Positions 8,671-18,109 of a stretch of 64,000 nt of DNA are shown here, in pieces. The position numbers and the translations under genes are program-made. Source of the DNA: Bacillota bacterium (lineage in GTDB: Bacteria; Bacillota; Clostridia; Peptostreptococcales; Anaerovoracaceae). Every line of letters starts with the position of its first letter. Within the stretch, counting starts at the first letter, position 1. The stretch lies in contig JAFRZB010000038.1 in the NCBI GenBank assembly GCA_017442785.1, forward strand, positions 1 to 64,000, read 5' to 3'. Below the pieces are notes generated by a model. It was not told where the DNA came from and made no database searches. It worked only from the letters and a program-made list of their open reading frames with translations.

Positions 8671-9498
8671 ATGAGTCTTTCAAAAGAAGATTATCAGGAG
8701 CCGGTCTGCGCCTTCGACTCTTCGCAGTGGAAGGATAAGCCGGTGGTAAAGGCCATACCTGTAAACAGGATCATAGAAAAACTGGACGAGCTCTACGGCA
8801 GGAACGATCTTCCTGCCGCAGTTCGTCTGGCGGACTATTGGATACAGGAGGCAAGAGCCGGGAACGATCTTTCCGGCGAGTTTGCGCTGCGCAACGAGCT
8901 CATGGGCACTTACCGCAAGATGGGAAACAGAGGAAAGGCTCTTGAGAACGCCGCTGCCGCGCTCCGCCTCATTGAAAGCATGGGGCAGAAGGGCAGCATA
9001 TCCGAGGGAACGGCTCTGGTAAATACGGCCACCGTCTACAGAGCCTTCGACATGCCTGCGGAATCCCTGGAGTTTTTCCGCAAGGCCTCAAATATCTACG
9101 AGGCTTTCCTGAAGCCTGGAGACCCCAGGCTCGGCGGACTTTACAACAACATGGGCGTCACGCTCTCTTCCTTGGGCCGCTTTGACGAGGCCATAGAGCT
9201 GTATTTCAAGGCCATAGATAACATGCGGCTTACAGAAGGATCGGAAGGAGAGCAGGCGGTAAGCTGGCTTAACATGGCTGATGCCTACTATGAAAAACTC
9301 GGACCGGAAGGGTCCGAGGTGGCAGTTTATGAATGCTGCAATAAAGCCATAGATCTTTTAAATACCGAAGGTCTGCAGGATGACGTCAATTACGCATTCT
9401 ATTGCGAAAAGAGCGCTCCGGTCCTGGGCTTTTACGGTTTCTTCGCCGCTCAGGAGGAGCTCCGGAGCAGGGCGGAAGAGATGTACGGCAGGCCTTAG
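8671..9498 (+). CDS. Tetratricopeptide repeat protein
   Basis: This 275-residue soluble protein has no signal peptide. TPR-like helix pairs occupy residues ~30-230, clearest at GLYNNMGVTLSSLGRFDEAI and in the segments before and after it. The ribosome site is weak, so expression may depend on coupling to mscS 15 nt upstream. It is probably a protein-interaction scaffold. Partner and process are unknown. Confidence 0.75.
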   Translation: MSLSKEDYQEPVCAFDSSQWKDKPVVKAIPVNRIIEKLDELYGRNDLPAAVRLADYWIQEARAGNDLSGEFALRNELMGTYRKMGNRGKALENAAAALRLIESMGQKGSISEGTALVNTATVYRAFDMPAESLEFFRKASNIYEAFLKPGDPRLGGLYNNMGVTLSSLGRFDEAIELYFKAIDNMRLTEGSEGEQAVSWLNMADAYYEKLGPEGSEVAVYECCNKAIDLLNTEGLQDDVNYAFYCEKSAPVLGFYGFFAAQEELRSRAEEMYGRP

Positions 9499-9502
9499 GC
9501 TG

Positions 9503-11929
9503 TTAAGCGAAAGGCCCGACGTTCTCTTTCTTTATCTCAGGCGGATCCTTGAATTCCATCAGCAGACGCTGATTGTAGAATTCGCGGAACATATTCTCAA
9601 GTTCTTCTCTTGTGAATCCGCCGTCAGAAGGTTCATCAGACTTCTCTCTGATGTATTTTTTTGTGCCGAGAGCCACATTGTAGAAGTTGCTCTCGACTAT
9701 CATGTTAGTGATCTCGCGCCTGTTCTTGGCTACCTTCGTCATGTAGTTTACGTAGGTCTCCTGGGCACTTTCAGACATCGTTATTCCTTCGTTAAGCGTG
9801 AACTTCTTTGTGAAGCTGTTGTAGAATCCCTTATCCGACTTCCAGCAGTTGGAAGAGAATACAACGAGACCTTCGGAAGATGAGAGTATGTCGGTCCCGG
9901 CCAGCATCCTGGAATCGTACTCCAGTCCCAGAAGGTTGGAGAGCGTGGGAAGTATGTCTACCTGGCAGCAGACCTTGTCTATCTGCTTTGTTTCCTTTAT
10001 GGACGGGCTCCAGATGGCAAGTGCGCTGTGGTATACCTCAAAGTCTATGTTCCTCTCGTTTATGGCTTCGAAGTCCTTGGAGGAACCGAACTTCTTTCCT
10101 GTTATCTCTTCAAGTGAGTCAACATCGAAGTAGGGGATATGGTCCGGCACAACTACGATGACGGTCTTGTCGAGCTTTCCGACTTCCTGCAGCTTGTTGA
10201 TGAGCATCTCGGCGGCCTTGTCCATCTCCATGGCGGCCATTATGTATGCCTTGGTCTTGTCGGTATACTTCAGAGCCTTTACTCTCTCATCCTCGATCCA
10301 GTTGGAACCTGACTTGCCGAACGCCCAGCTGGTATAAGTATACGGAGTGTGTCCGGTGATGGTCATGTAATAGACGTTGAACGGCTTATCGCTGTTGATG
10401 TAGTCGTCCCAGGTGTGCTCCACCATGTAGGTGTCTCTCTGCATCCAGCGGAGCTTGCCCTTGTTCTCGCCGCCGGAGCCCTCGTAATCGATGCAGTCGT
10501 TGTACTTGGAATAGCTTCCGTTATAGTGTATGTAGCGCCAGTTGTAGCCGAGGTTGCTGTGAGACGCAGCGCGGTTGTACATGTCTATGTTGTTGTGGTA
10601 GCCCCAGTTGACATATCCCTCTCTCTTGAGCTGCTGCGCAAGGGAGAAGTAGGCGTTGGTCTTAAGATCTCCGGTGCGGCTCATGGTTATCGGGAAGCCG
10701 TTCTTTGGATAGAGGCTCAGCAGGTTCTGGCACTCTCCGTTGGAGGTGCTTGTGAAGTGCAGGGCGGTATAGAAATTGTTGAATACGAAGCCCTCGTGGG
10801 TGATCTTGTAAAGGGTAGGCGTCAGTACCGGATCGATCGCGTATCCGGAGAAACCTTCAACGGTAAAGAACACTACGTTGTAGCCCTTGAACATGCCGGT
10901 ATATTCGTTCTGCCTCGTGGGCTGAACGGTGGAGAAGTACTGTGCCAGATTCTTTACGTTGGAGCTGGAGGAGTCCTTCTGTATGGCGGCAAAGTCGAGG
11001 TTTATCATGTTGGGCTCGAACTTGGCCTGGTCAGGCGCGGGGTCCACGGGGTCTACGGGAAGCGGATCGTCCGGAACGTCTATGTGGCTTTCGGCCGGCC
11101 ATATCATGTGCTTTATGTCCAGTCTGAGCATGTTTATAAGGCCGAGCTGCTCAACCTGGTCGTTGTACTGTCCGTCCATGTTGTAGAGCTCTTTAGGTGT
11201 CATGTTTCCCTTGAAGGGGATGGTTATGAACAGCTTTCCGAGGAAGAAGAACAGTATGGCGGCGACAAGGGAGATTATTACCACACCGCGCTTCTTGATC
11301 CTGCACTTCAGCGGCATTTTGATGAATATTATGGCCAGGATCACCGGCGCCAGGAACAGGATTATGACATAGAACTTGCGGAGCAGGAAGGCGACTATAG
11401 CGCCTATATAGTCCATAAGATGGTTGTCCGCACCCGTCTTGATCATAGAAGCAGGGTAGTAGTCCTGAAGTATGTTCTTTGCCACGAATTCTATGCAGAA
11501 TACAAGACCTGTAAGCCCTGCGAGGACCTTGGATATAATAAGCGAGACCTTCTTGGGGAAGAGTTTTGAAATGAATGTGAATATGCATCCGTACATTATT
11601 CCGTGCAGGATGTATATGGGCGCGTATTTTATCTCATTTCCCATGAAGATGTGGAGCACGAGCTCCAGCCAGACTATGTATGCCGGCAAAATGAACAGGC
11701 TGGCGTAGCCCCCCTTTTTCCTGCTGCGCCTGTTTGAGGACGAGGTCCTTCCCGCGGAGCTCTCTGTCCTTGCTGTTCTTCCCGTTCTTTCGGCTGAAGA
11801 CCTTACGGAAGTGCTCTGGCTGATCCTCTGAGAGGATGCACTGCTGCGCTGTGTTTCCGAAGAGGCTCTGCTTGCAGCGGACCTCTGCGGTACAGTCGTT
11901 CTTTTATCTCTGTTTAGCATATCATTCAT
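9503..11929 (-). CDS. LtaS-like phosphoglycerol transferase / membrane sulfatase-fold protein
   Basis: The 808-residue protein has a ~80-residue cytoplasmic tail very rich in Ser, Arg and Thr, then five membrane helices (~80-260), then an extracellular alkaline-phosphatase/sulfatase-fold domain (~345-700). Catalytic-type positions match the lipoteichoic acid synthase family: the metal Glu in VVFFTVEGF, a candidate nucleophile Thr in TSTSNGE, and the metal pair in VVVPDHIPY. It likely transfers glycerol phosphate to a glycolipid or cell-wall glycan. The long Ser/Arg tail is not usual for LtaS. It converges on the TPR gene with a 4-nt gap, and it has a leaderless-type start. Confidence 0.85.
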   Translation of the reverse strand: MNDMLNRDKRTTVPQRSAASRASSETQRSSASSQRISQSTSVRSSAERTGRTARTESSAGRTSSSNRRSRKKGGYASLFILPAYIVWLELVLHIFMGNEIKYAPIYILHGIMYGCIFTFISKLFPKKVSLIISKVLAGLTGLVFCIEFVAKNILQDYYPASMIKTGADNHLMDYIGAIVAFLLRKFYVIILFLAPVILAIIFIKMPLKCRIKKRGVVIISLVAAILFFFLGKLFITIPFKGNMTPKELYNMDGQYNDQVEQLGLINMLRLDIKHMIWPAESHIDVPDDPLPVDPVDPAPDQAKFEPNMINLDFAAIQKDSSSSNVKNLAQYFSTVQPTRQNEYTGMFKGYNVVFFTVEGFSGYAIDPVLTPTLYKITHEGFVFNNFYTALHFTSTSNGECQNLLSLYPKNGFPITMSRTGDLKTNAYFSLAQQLKREGYVNWGYHNNIDMYNRAASHSNLGYNWRYIHYNGSYSKYNDCIDYEGSGGENKGKLRWMQRDTYMVEHTWDDYINSDKPFNVYYMTITGHTPYTYTSWAFGKSGSNWIEDERVKALKYTDKTKAYIMAAMEMDKAAEMLINKLQEVGKLDKTVIVVVPDHIPYFDVDSLEEITGKKFGSSKDFEAINERNIDFEVYHSALAIWSPSIKETKQIDKVCCQVDILPTLSNLLGLEYDSRMLAGTDILSSSEGLVVFSSNCWKSDKGFYNSFTKKFTLNEGITMSESAQETYVNYMTKVAKNRREITNMIVESNFYNVALGTKKYIREKSDEPSDGGFTREELENMFREFYNQRLLMEFKDPPEIKKENVGPFA

Positions 11930-11937
11930 AATACTGA

Positions 11938-11943
11938 ATTATA
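11938..11943 (-). promoter_or_regulatory. -10 element of the LtaS-like gene, 8 nt before ATG
   Basis: TATAAT on the minus strand ends 8 nt before the first ATG (11929), and no Shine-Dalgarno lies between. The transcript would begin at or next to the start codon. The -35 is weak. Confidence 0.45.
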
Positions 11944-11999
11944 CTATATGAAGTGGAGAAACACAAACAAAATCGTCAACATATAGTAAAATTTCACAA

Positions 12000-12028
12000 T
12001 TGACTACTGATATTTTATTTATTAAAAT
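12000..12028 (+). promoter_or_regulatory. Rubrerythrin promoter
   Basis: TTGACT and TAAAAT with a 17-nt spacer, 48 nt before the rubrerythrin ATG. I see no clear operator repeat for a peroxide regulator. Confidence 0.75.
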
Positions 12029-12075
12029 AGAACTGCTGATAACATCATGACAGTATTTTATGGAGGTAAGATATC

Positions 12076-12660
12076 ATGAAAAAATGGGTGTGCCCAGTAT
12101 GTGGATATGTTTATGAAGGCGATGAGATCCCCGCAGATTTCAAGTGCCCTGTATGCAAGGTTCCCGGAAGCAAGTTCAAGGTAATGGATACAACTGCTCC
12201 GCTCGCAGCCGAGCACGTTTTCGGCGTAGGCAACAACCTTGACGGATGCTCCGAAGAGGACAAGAAGTACATCCTTGAGCAGCTCAAGGCAAACTTCGAG
12301 GGTGAGTGCTCCGAGGTGGGCATGTATCTCTGCATGGCCAGAGTTGCCCACAGGGAAGGTTATCCAGAGATAGGTCTCTACTGGGAGAAGGCAGCCTTTG
12401 AAGAGGCTGAGCACGCAGCCAAGTTCGCCGAGCTCCTCGGATCCACCCTTGAGCCCAACATGACAGATTCCACCGAGAAGAACCTCAGGTGGAGAGTTGA
12501 CTGCGAGTACGGCGCAACCGCCGGCAAGTTCGATCTCGCCAAGTGCGCCAAGAAGAACAACCTCGATGCCATCCACGACACGGTCCACGAGATGGCGCGC
12601 GACGAGGCAAGGCACGGCAAGGCTCTCGAAGGACTTCTCAAGAGGTATTTCGGCAAGTAG
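12076..12660 (+). CDS. rbr: Reverse rubrerythrin (rubredoxin domain first)
   Basis: The 194-residue protein has an N-terminal rubredoxin domain with Fe ligands C6, C9, C24 and C27. A ferritin-like diiron domain follows, with the two ExxH motifs EAEH and EARH. This order is the reverse of classic rubrerythrin and is typical of anaerobic clostridia, where such proteins act as NAD(P)H-linked hydrogen peroxide and oxygen reductases in the cytoplasm. It is monocistronic, with its own promoter and terminator and a TGGAGG site. It marks an obligate anaerobe coping with oxygen exposure. Confidence 0.95.
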   Translation: MKKWVCPVCGYVYEGDEIPADFKCPVCKVPGSKFKVMDTTAPLAAEHVFGVGNNLDGCSEEDKKYILEQLKANFEGECSEVGMYLCMARVAHREGYPEIGLYWEKAAFEEAEHAAKFAELLGSTLEPNMTDSTEKNLRWRVDCEYGATAGKFDLAKCAKKNNLDAIHDTVHEMARDEARHGKALEGLLKRYFGK

Positions 12661-12680
12661 CCGCAAGATCATCATCAGCT

Positions 12681-12708
12681 AAAAGGCCCTCATTTACGGG
12701 GGCCTTTT
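12681..12708 (+). terminator. Terminator after rubrerythrin
   Basis: AAAAGGCC pairs with GGCCTTTT around a 12-nt loop and is followed by ATTTTAT. Confidence 0.8.
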
Positions 12709-12770
12709 ATTTTATGATTTATAGCGGTGATTATTTATACTAATGGGCTGATTTTTGTTTGCGGATACTA

Positions 12771-12776
12771 TATAAT
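12771..12776 (+). promoter_or_regulatory. Possible -10 of the galactoside operon
   Basis: TATAAT 38 nt before the GH2 start. No good -35 is found at 16-18 nt, which may mean an activator is needed. Confidence 0.35.
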
Positions 12777-12814
12777 ACTAAAAGATATGTTATAAAATTA
12801 TTTAAGGAGTCACC

Positions 12815-15157
12815 ATGTTTTCTATCTGCAACGACTGGGAGTTCACCGACAGCTGGTCGGACGGTTTCTGCATAGGCGAGGGGGAGTATGAAAAGGTCCG
12901 CCTTCCGCATAACGTCAGAGAGCTTCCTCTCCATTACGCGAGCCCGGAATACTATGAGGGCATCTACGGTTACAGGACTACGCTCTTCATAGATCCTCAC
13001 AACAAGGGGAGAAGGCTGTTCCTGCAGTTCGACGGTGCCGCCCACATAGCTTACGTCTATGTAAACGGACGCCTTGCCGCCGAGCACAGATGCGGCTATA
13101 CCGCGTTCCGCGTGGAGATTACCGATCTCGTCAACTACGGAGCGGAGAACATTGTGGCCGTAAAGCTGGATTCCACCGAGAACAAGGAGATACCGCCCTT
13201 CGGATTCGTAATAGATTATCTAACTTACGGAGGTCTTTACAGAGAGGCATGGCTTGACATCAGGAAGCAGAGCTTCATAAGCGACGTTTTTGTAAGCACG
13301 CCGGACCTTAAGACCGCCCATGTCATCCTTACCGTAGACGGAATAGCCGAGCGTGCAAAGGTGACTGTCATGGACGGCGAGGTTGCGGTAGGATCAGCCG
13401 AAGGGACCGCTGTTTTCGACATCTCCTGCCCGGACGCTGAGCCCTGGGACATTGACTCTCCCAAACTCTATACTCTCATCTCCGAGCTGTTTGATGAGAA
13501 CGGCGGCGTTCTTGACAGGGTAGAGACGACTTTCGGCTTCAGGACTGCCGTCTTTAAGGCTGACGGCTTCTATCTTAACGGAAAGAAGCTCTACATAAGA
13601 GGCCTTGACCGCCACCAGAACTATCCGTACATAGGCTATGCGGCCGGAAAGCATCTCCAGGAGGAAGATGCAAGGATTTTAAAGGGCGAGCTTGCCTGCA
13701 ACGCCGTCAGGACCTCGCATTATCCGCAGAGCCAGTGGTTCATAAATGCCTGTGACAGGCTGGGACTGCTTGTATTTACAGAGATCCCGGGCTGGCAGCA
13801 CATAGGAGACGAAGCCTGGAAGGATCAGGCAGTTAAGAATACCGAAGAGATGGTGCTGCAGTACAGGAACCATCCGAGCATAGTGCTCTGGGGCGTCCGC
13901 ATAAACGAGTCACAGGACTGCGACGATCTTTACACCAGGACCAACGAGCTTGCAAGAAGGCTGGATCCTTCCCGCCAGACCTCAGGCGTAAGATACATAA
14001 AGAACAGCCATCTTCTTGAGGATGTGTACGCGTTCAACGATTTCTCCCACGAGGGGAAAGCTCCCGGATGCCTGCCCAAGGAAAAGGTCATGAAGGAGCA
14101 GGACAAGCCGCTGCTTATCTCAGAGGCTAACGGCCACATGTTCCCGACAAAGTCCTTCGATAACTGGGAAAAGAGGCAGGAGCACGCCCTCAGGCATGCA
14201 AGGGTGCTTGAGGCCTCCATGTCCGACGGAAAGCACTGCGGCACCTTCCAGTGGTGCATGTTCGACTATCCCACTCACAAGGACTTCGGATCCGGAGACA
14301 GGGTGTGCTACCACGGAGTTCTGGACGCATTCAGAAATCCCAAGACCGCGGCTTCCGTGTATTCCAGCCAGGGTGAGGAGCATCCTGTTCTTGACATATC
14401 TTCCCCGATGGATATCGGAGACTACCCCGGCGGAAATATCGGCCAGATATATGCCTTTACCAATGCGGATGAGGTAAGGCTTTACAAGAACGATTATTAT
14501 GTAAAAACATTTAAACCTCAATATAAAGGCGGCCTTAAGCATCCACCGATAGCGATAGACGATCTTGTCGGAGAACTTCTTAAGACACAGGAGGGCTTTG
14601 CTGAGGATAAGGCAAGGGCCGTAGCAGCCTGTCTTTCAGACGTTCAGAAGTACGGAATGGACAGCCTTCCTTTAAGGTCCAAGCTGAGATTCGCAGGAGT
14701 CATGAAAAAGTATAAGCTCAGCTTTGAGGACGGAGTTGCGCTTTACGGCAAATACGTAGGAAACTGGGGCGGATCCAGTACAGTCTGGCGTTTCGATGCC
14801 GTAAAGGACGGAGAAGTCGTATGCTCCGTTTCCAAGGCGCCGAGCGATAAACTACACATAGAAGCCGTCCCAAGTACCTGCTCATTGTTCGAGGGAGATA
14901 CCTACGACATGGCTGCCGTAAGGGTAAGGATCCTTGACGGTTTTGAAAACATCGCCTGCTATGCTCAGCTTGCAGTATCATTTAAGGCAGAGGGTGCCAT
15001 AGAGATCGCCGGCCCGTCCTCTGCGGCCGCGGAGGGCGGCATGTGCGGCTGCTATGTCCGCACCACAGGTAAGGAAGGCGGCGGAAAGCTAACGGTCAGT
15101 ACGGCTCAGACAGAGCCTGTTGAGATATTCTTTTCAGTCAGGGGTAAACAGTCATGA
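12815..15157 (+). CDS. Glycoside hydrolase family 2, probable beta-galactosidase
   Basis: The 780-residue intracellular enzyme has no signal peptide. It has an N-terminal jelly-roll (residues ~1-155), an Ig-like domain (~155-245), a TIM barrel from ~250, and C-terminal beta domains. The acid/base Glu365 lies in WGVRINES and the nucleophile Glu437 in ISEANG, both standard for GH2. The substrate is inferred from context: downstream are a GPH symporter and an alpha-galactosidase, and facing them are galK and galM. A beta-glucuronidase or another GH2 activity is not excluded by sequence alone. An AAGGAG site precedes the ATG, and the stop overlaps the next start (ATGA). Confidence 0.88.
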   Translation: MFSICNDWEFTDSWSDGFCIGEGEYEKVRLPHNVRELPLHYASPEYYEGIYGYRTTLFIDPHNKGRRLFLQFDGAAHIAYVYVNGRLAAEHRCGYTAFRVEITDLVNYGAENIVAVKLDSTENKEIPPFGFVIDYLTYGGLYREAWLDIRKQSFISDVFVSTPDLKTAHVILTVDGIAERAKVTVMDGEVAVGSAEGTAVFDISCPDAEPWDIDSPKLYTLISELFDENGGVLDRVETTFGFRTAVFKADGFYLNGKKLYIRGLDRHQNYPYIGYAAGKHLQEEDARILKGELACNAVRTSHYPQSQWFINACDRLGLLVFTEIPGWQHIGDEAWKDQAVKNTEEMVLQYRNHPSIVLWGVRINESQDCDDLYTRTNELARRLDPSRQTSGVRYIKNSHLLEDVYAFNDFSHEGKAPGCLPKEKVMKEQDKPLLISEANGHMFPTKSFDNWEKRQEHALRHARVLEASMSDGKHCGTFQWCMFDYPTHKDFGSGDRVCYHGVLDAFRNPKTAASVYSSQGEEHPVLDISSPMDIGDYPGGNIGQIYAFTNADEVRLYKNDYYVKTFKPQYKGGLKHPPIAIDDLVGELLKTQEGFAEDKARAVAACLSDVQKYGMDSLPLRSKLRFAGVMKKYKLSFEDGVALYGKYVGNWGGSSTVWRFDAVKDGEVVCSVSKAPSDKLHIEAVPSTCSLFEGDTYDMAAVRVRILDGFENIACYAQLAVSFKAEGAIEIAGPSSAAAEGGMCGCYVRTTGKEGGGKLTVSTAQTEPVEIFFSVRGKQS

Positions 15158-16548
15158 AATTATCACTTAAACAGAAGATAGCCTTCGGCCTCGGCGCCGT
15201 GGGCAAGGACATGGTCTACGCGCTTTCCGCAAGCTACGTCCTTTACTATTATCAGGATCTGCTTGGCATCAAGGCTTCTTTCGTAGGTCTCATACTGATG
15301 GTCGCCAGGGTCTTCGACGCCATCAACGACCCGTTCATGGGGATAGTCGTAGCCAAGACCAAGTCCAAGTGGGGAAGGTTCCGCCCCTGGCTCTTTACGG
15401 GCACAATACTGAACGCCTTCGTCCTCTATGCGCTGTTCGCGGCGCCTAAGACCCAGGGAACTGGTCTGCTTGTGTATTTCGCGGTCATCTACATACTCTG
15501 GGGAATGACCTATACCATAATGGACATTCCTTACTGGTCCATGATCCCTGCCATAACCGATACCCCCAAGGACAGGGAGAATCTGTCAGTCATTGGAAGG
15601 ACCTGCGCCGGAGTAGGCTCTGCGATAATCCAGGTGGGGACCATGCTCTCGGTTGCAGCACTCGGCGGCGGCAACGAAAGACAGGGCTTCAAGTTTGTTG
15701 CTCTTATAGTAGGCATAGTCTTCATAATCACCGAAGTCATCTGCTGCCTTGCAGTTAAGGAGACGCACAGGACCAAGATAGAGACTCCTACAGTAAAAGA
15801 GATGTTCAAGGGGCTGTTCTCCAACGACCAGGCACTTGTGGTCGTCATTGGAATAGTGCTCATCAACAGCGCTCTTTACATCACGTCAAACCTTATAATC
15901 CTGTTCTTCAAGTACGACCTCGGTCCCGCGTCCGGCGGCGACTGGGTAGGAAGTTATACCTTGTTCTCCACCATAGGAGGCGCATTCCAGATAATAGGAA
16001 TGATGGTAATATATCCGATACTCCGCAAAAAACTCAGCAACACGCAGGTGTTCAGGGTATCGCTCATCGGAGCCATCATTGGTTACCTCATAATCATGGC
16101 TCTCTGCTTCACAGGTCTTTCCGGCAACGTGATACTCATCTGCATCCCCGGAATAATCGTGTTCGCCTGCAACGGAATGCTATCCGTGCTTACTACTGTA
16201 TTCCTTTCCAACTCCGTGGACTACGGTGAGATCAAAAGCGGACACCGCGAGGAGAGCGTTATATTCTCAATGCAGACCTTCGTCGTTAAGCTTGCCTCCG
16301 GAATTTCGGTGGCCATTGCCGGCGTAGGCCTGGACATCATCAAGTTCCAGGGCAATTCGGACCAGACCGGTGAGATAGTACAGCAGACCGCGTCCGCAAT
16401 CACAGGGCTTCGTCTGCTGATGACCATCATACCGATAGTCGTCCTGTTCTGCGCCTTCTTCTTCTTTAAGAAAAAGTTCAAGCTCACGGACGAGGTGGCT
16501 GAAGAGAACTCCAGGATACTTTTAGAGAGAAAGGCGGAGAATAAATGA
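15154..16548 (+). CDS. GPH-family sugar:cation symporter (MelB type)
   Basis: The 464-residue protein has about 12 membrane helices. Family hallmarks are the start KIAFGLGAVGKDMVYAL, the NDPFMG motif near residue 54 (cation/sugar site of MelB-like carriers), and KWGRFRPWL in the following cytoplasmic loop. It imports glycosides with Na+ or H+. It overlaps both neighbours by 4 nt, implying translational coupling. Galactosides are the probable cargo, to be cleaved inside the cell. Confidence 0.92.
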   Translation: MKLSLKQKIAFGLGAVGKDMVYALSASYVLYYYQDLLGIKASFVGLILMVARVFDAINDPFMGIVVAKTKSKWGRFRPWLFTGTILNAFVLYALFAAPKTQGTGLLVYFAVIYILWGMTYTIMDIPYWSMIPAITDTPKDRENLSVIGRTCAGVGSAIIQVGTMLSVAALGGGNERQGFKFVALIVGIVFIITEVICCLAVKETHRTKIETPTVKEMFKGLFSNDQALVVVIGIVLINSALYITSNLIILFFKYDLGPASGGDWVGSYTLFSTIGGAFQIIGMMVIYPILRKKLSNTQVFRVSLIGAIIGYLIIMALCFTGLSGNVILICIPGIIVFACNGMLSVLTTVFLSNSVDYGEIKSGHREESVIFSMQTFVVKLASGISVAIAGVGLDIIKFQGNSDQTGEIVQQTASAITGLRLLMTIIPIVVLFCAFFFFKKKFKLTDEVAEENSRILLERKAENK

Positions 16549-18056
16549 GCCTGCTGAGCTTTAAGCTCCTTGTCGATACATCGGAAGACGTCGAGGCCGT
16601 CAAGGGCGATACCGAATTGAGCAAAGGTATAATACGTATAGCCTGTGAGGCTCCGAAAGGCCATATAAGAGAGCTTTCGGCCGAAACCGTGATAGATATC
16701 GACGGGGATGAAATGATCTTCGTAAACGGCTATCAGACCTGGACGCACTCGCCGGAGTTTTCGGTGACCGACGTCCAGAAGACCTACGGAAAGAAGCTTC
16801 CCGGGGCGCTTAAGAACAGGTTCCACCTGGACAGCTACGGTGATCTTTTCTTCCAGAAGTACAGCGGAAAGCCCGGTGTTTTCATCGGGTATTCGTACTG
16901 CTACATCAGAAAGGGAGAAGCTTTCAGGCTCTTTGCCTCGCTTGACGAGGAGCCCGGATATACGGTATTTACTGTCGATGCTGCTTCGGGAAGGCTGCAC
17001 ATAAGCAGGGACTGCCGTGGCGTAAAGTGCGGAGGAGACCTTAAGGCCTTCGAACTGTTTTATGCGGAAGGTGCGGAAGACGAGGTCTTCGACGCATGGT
17101 TTTCCGCCATGGAGCTTAAGCCGAGGACTTCCGAAAAGCTCGCCGGTTACACGAGCTGGTACAACAGGTACAACAAGATAGACGAAAAGTGCCTGCTGTC
17201 GGATCTTGAAGGCGCAGAAAAAGTGCTTAAGAAGGGCGATCTCTTCCAGATAGACGACGGCTGGCAGACAGCGGTCGGAGACTGGCTCTCCGTAAGAGAG
17301 GACAGGTTCCCTTCGGGTCTCAGGGCGTTTACGGACAAGATACACGGGAAGGGCTTCAAGGCCGGTCTGTGGCTGGCTCCCTTCGGGGCTCAGGAGAGCT
17401 CGGAGCTTTACAAAAAGCATCCCGACTGGGTGCTCAGGCCCGGCGGAAAGCCCTGGTGTGCGGGTGTCAACTGGGGACCCTTCTACGGTCTGGACATAGA
17501 CAACGCGCAGTTTGTCGAATACCTGGAAAAGGTGTTCAGGACCGTTACGCAGGACTGGAACTTCGATTTTGTTAAGCTGGACTTCCTCTACGCTGCTGCT
17601 CCTTACGGAACAGAGGAGGAGAGCAGGGCGGGGCGCATGATACGCGCCATGAAGCTTCTCAGGAGGATATGCGGCGATAAGCTGATGCTTGGCTGCGGAG
17701 TTCCTCTCATGCCTGCCTTCGGCCTTGCGGACTACTGCCGCATAGGCTGCGACGTAGGACCGGACTGGGACAGCACCGCGCTCATGCGCATGACCCACCG
17801 CGAGAGAGTCTCCACCAAAAACAGCATAGACGATACCACCTTCCGCAGGCAGCTCAACGGACGCGCTTTCATGAACGATCCAGATGTATTCTTCCTGAGG
17901 GACGAGAACTGCAAACTCACGGAAGAGGAGAAGAAGCTGCTCTATACCGCAAACGCCTCTTACGGCGGCCTGCTGCTCACATCGGATGACATGAACAAGT
18001 GGGACGGCGCCAAGAAAGAGACCTATAAGAACATCAGAGAGATGTTCGGAGCATAA
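16545..18056 (+). CDS. GH36-type alpha-galactosidase
   Basis: The 503-residue protein is a compact member of clan GH-D. It has an N-terminal beta domain (~1-185) and a (beta/alpha)8 barrel with YTSWYN, FQIDDGWQ and GLWLAPF. The nucleophile is Asp346 in VKLDF, and a downstream GCDVGPDW segment probably holds the acid/base Asp. It lacks the extra C-terminal domains of ~700-residue GH36 enzymes. It is cytoplasmic, translationally coupled to the symporter, and would release galactose from melibiose or raffinose-type sugars. Confidence 0.88.
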   Translation: MSLLSFKLLVDTSEDVEAVKGDTELSKGIIRIACEAPKGHIRELSAETVIDIDGDEMIFVNGYQTWTHSPEFSVTDVQKTYGKKLPGALKNRFHLDSYGDLFFQKYSGKPGVFIGYSYCYIRKGEAFRLFASLDEEPGYTVFTVDAASGRLHISRDCRGVKCGGDLKAFELFYAEGAEDEVFDAWFSAMELKPRTSEKLAGYTSWYNRYNKIDEKCLLSDLEGAEKVLKKGDLFQIDDGWQTAVGDWLSVREDRFPSGLRAFTDKIHGKGFKAGLWLAPFGAQESSELYKKHPDWVLRPGGKPWCAGVNWGPFYGLDIDNAQFVEYLEKVFRTVTQDWNFDFVKLDFLYAAAPYGTEEESRAGRMIRAMKLLRRICGDKLMLGCGVPLMPAFGLADYCRIGCDVGPDWDSTALMRMTHRERVSTKNSIDDTTFRRQLNGRAFMNDPDVFFLRDENCKLTEEEKKLLYTANASYGGLLLTSDDMNKWDGAKKETYKNIREMFGA

Positions 18057-18098
18057 AAAGAGCGGTCCGAAGTGTCATTTGCACCCGGACCGCTTTTA
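18057..18098. terminator. Bidirectional terminator between GH36 and galK
   Basis: AGCGGTCCG pairs with CGGACCGCT around a 16-nt loop, flanked by A-runs and T-runs on both sides. It sits between convergent genes. Confidence 0.8.
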
Positions 18099-18109
18099 TG
18101 TTTTTTGGA

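Noticed and set aside
10349..11569. 406-codon plus-strand open frame inside the LtaS-like gene
   Set aside because: It is antisense to a clear sulfatase-fold protein, and the Val/Gly-rich translation has no recognisable domain.
16221..17798. 525-codon minus-strand open frame across the symporter and GH36 genes
   Set aside because: It spans two well-supported coding genes in the opposite strand and lacks a start signal or domain.
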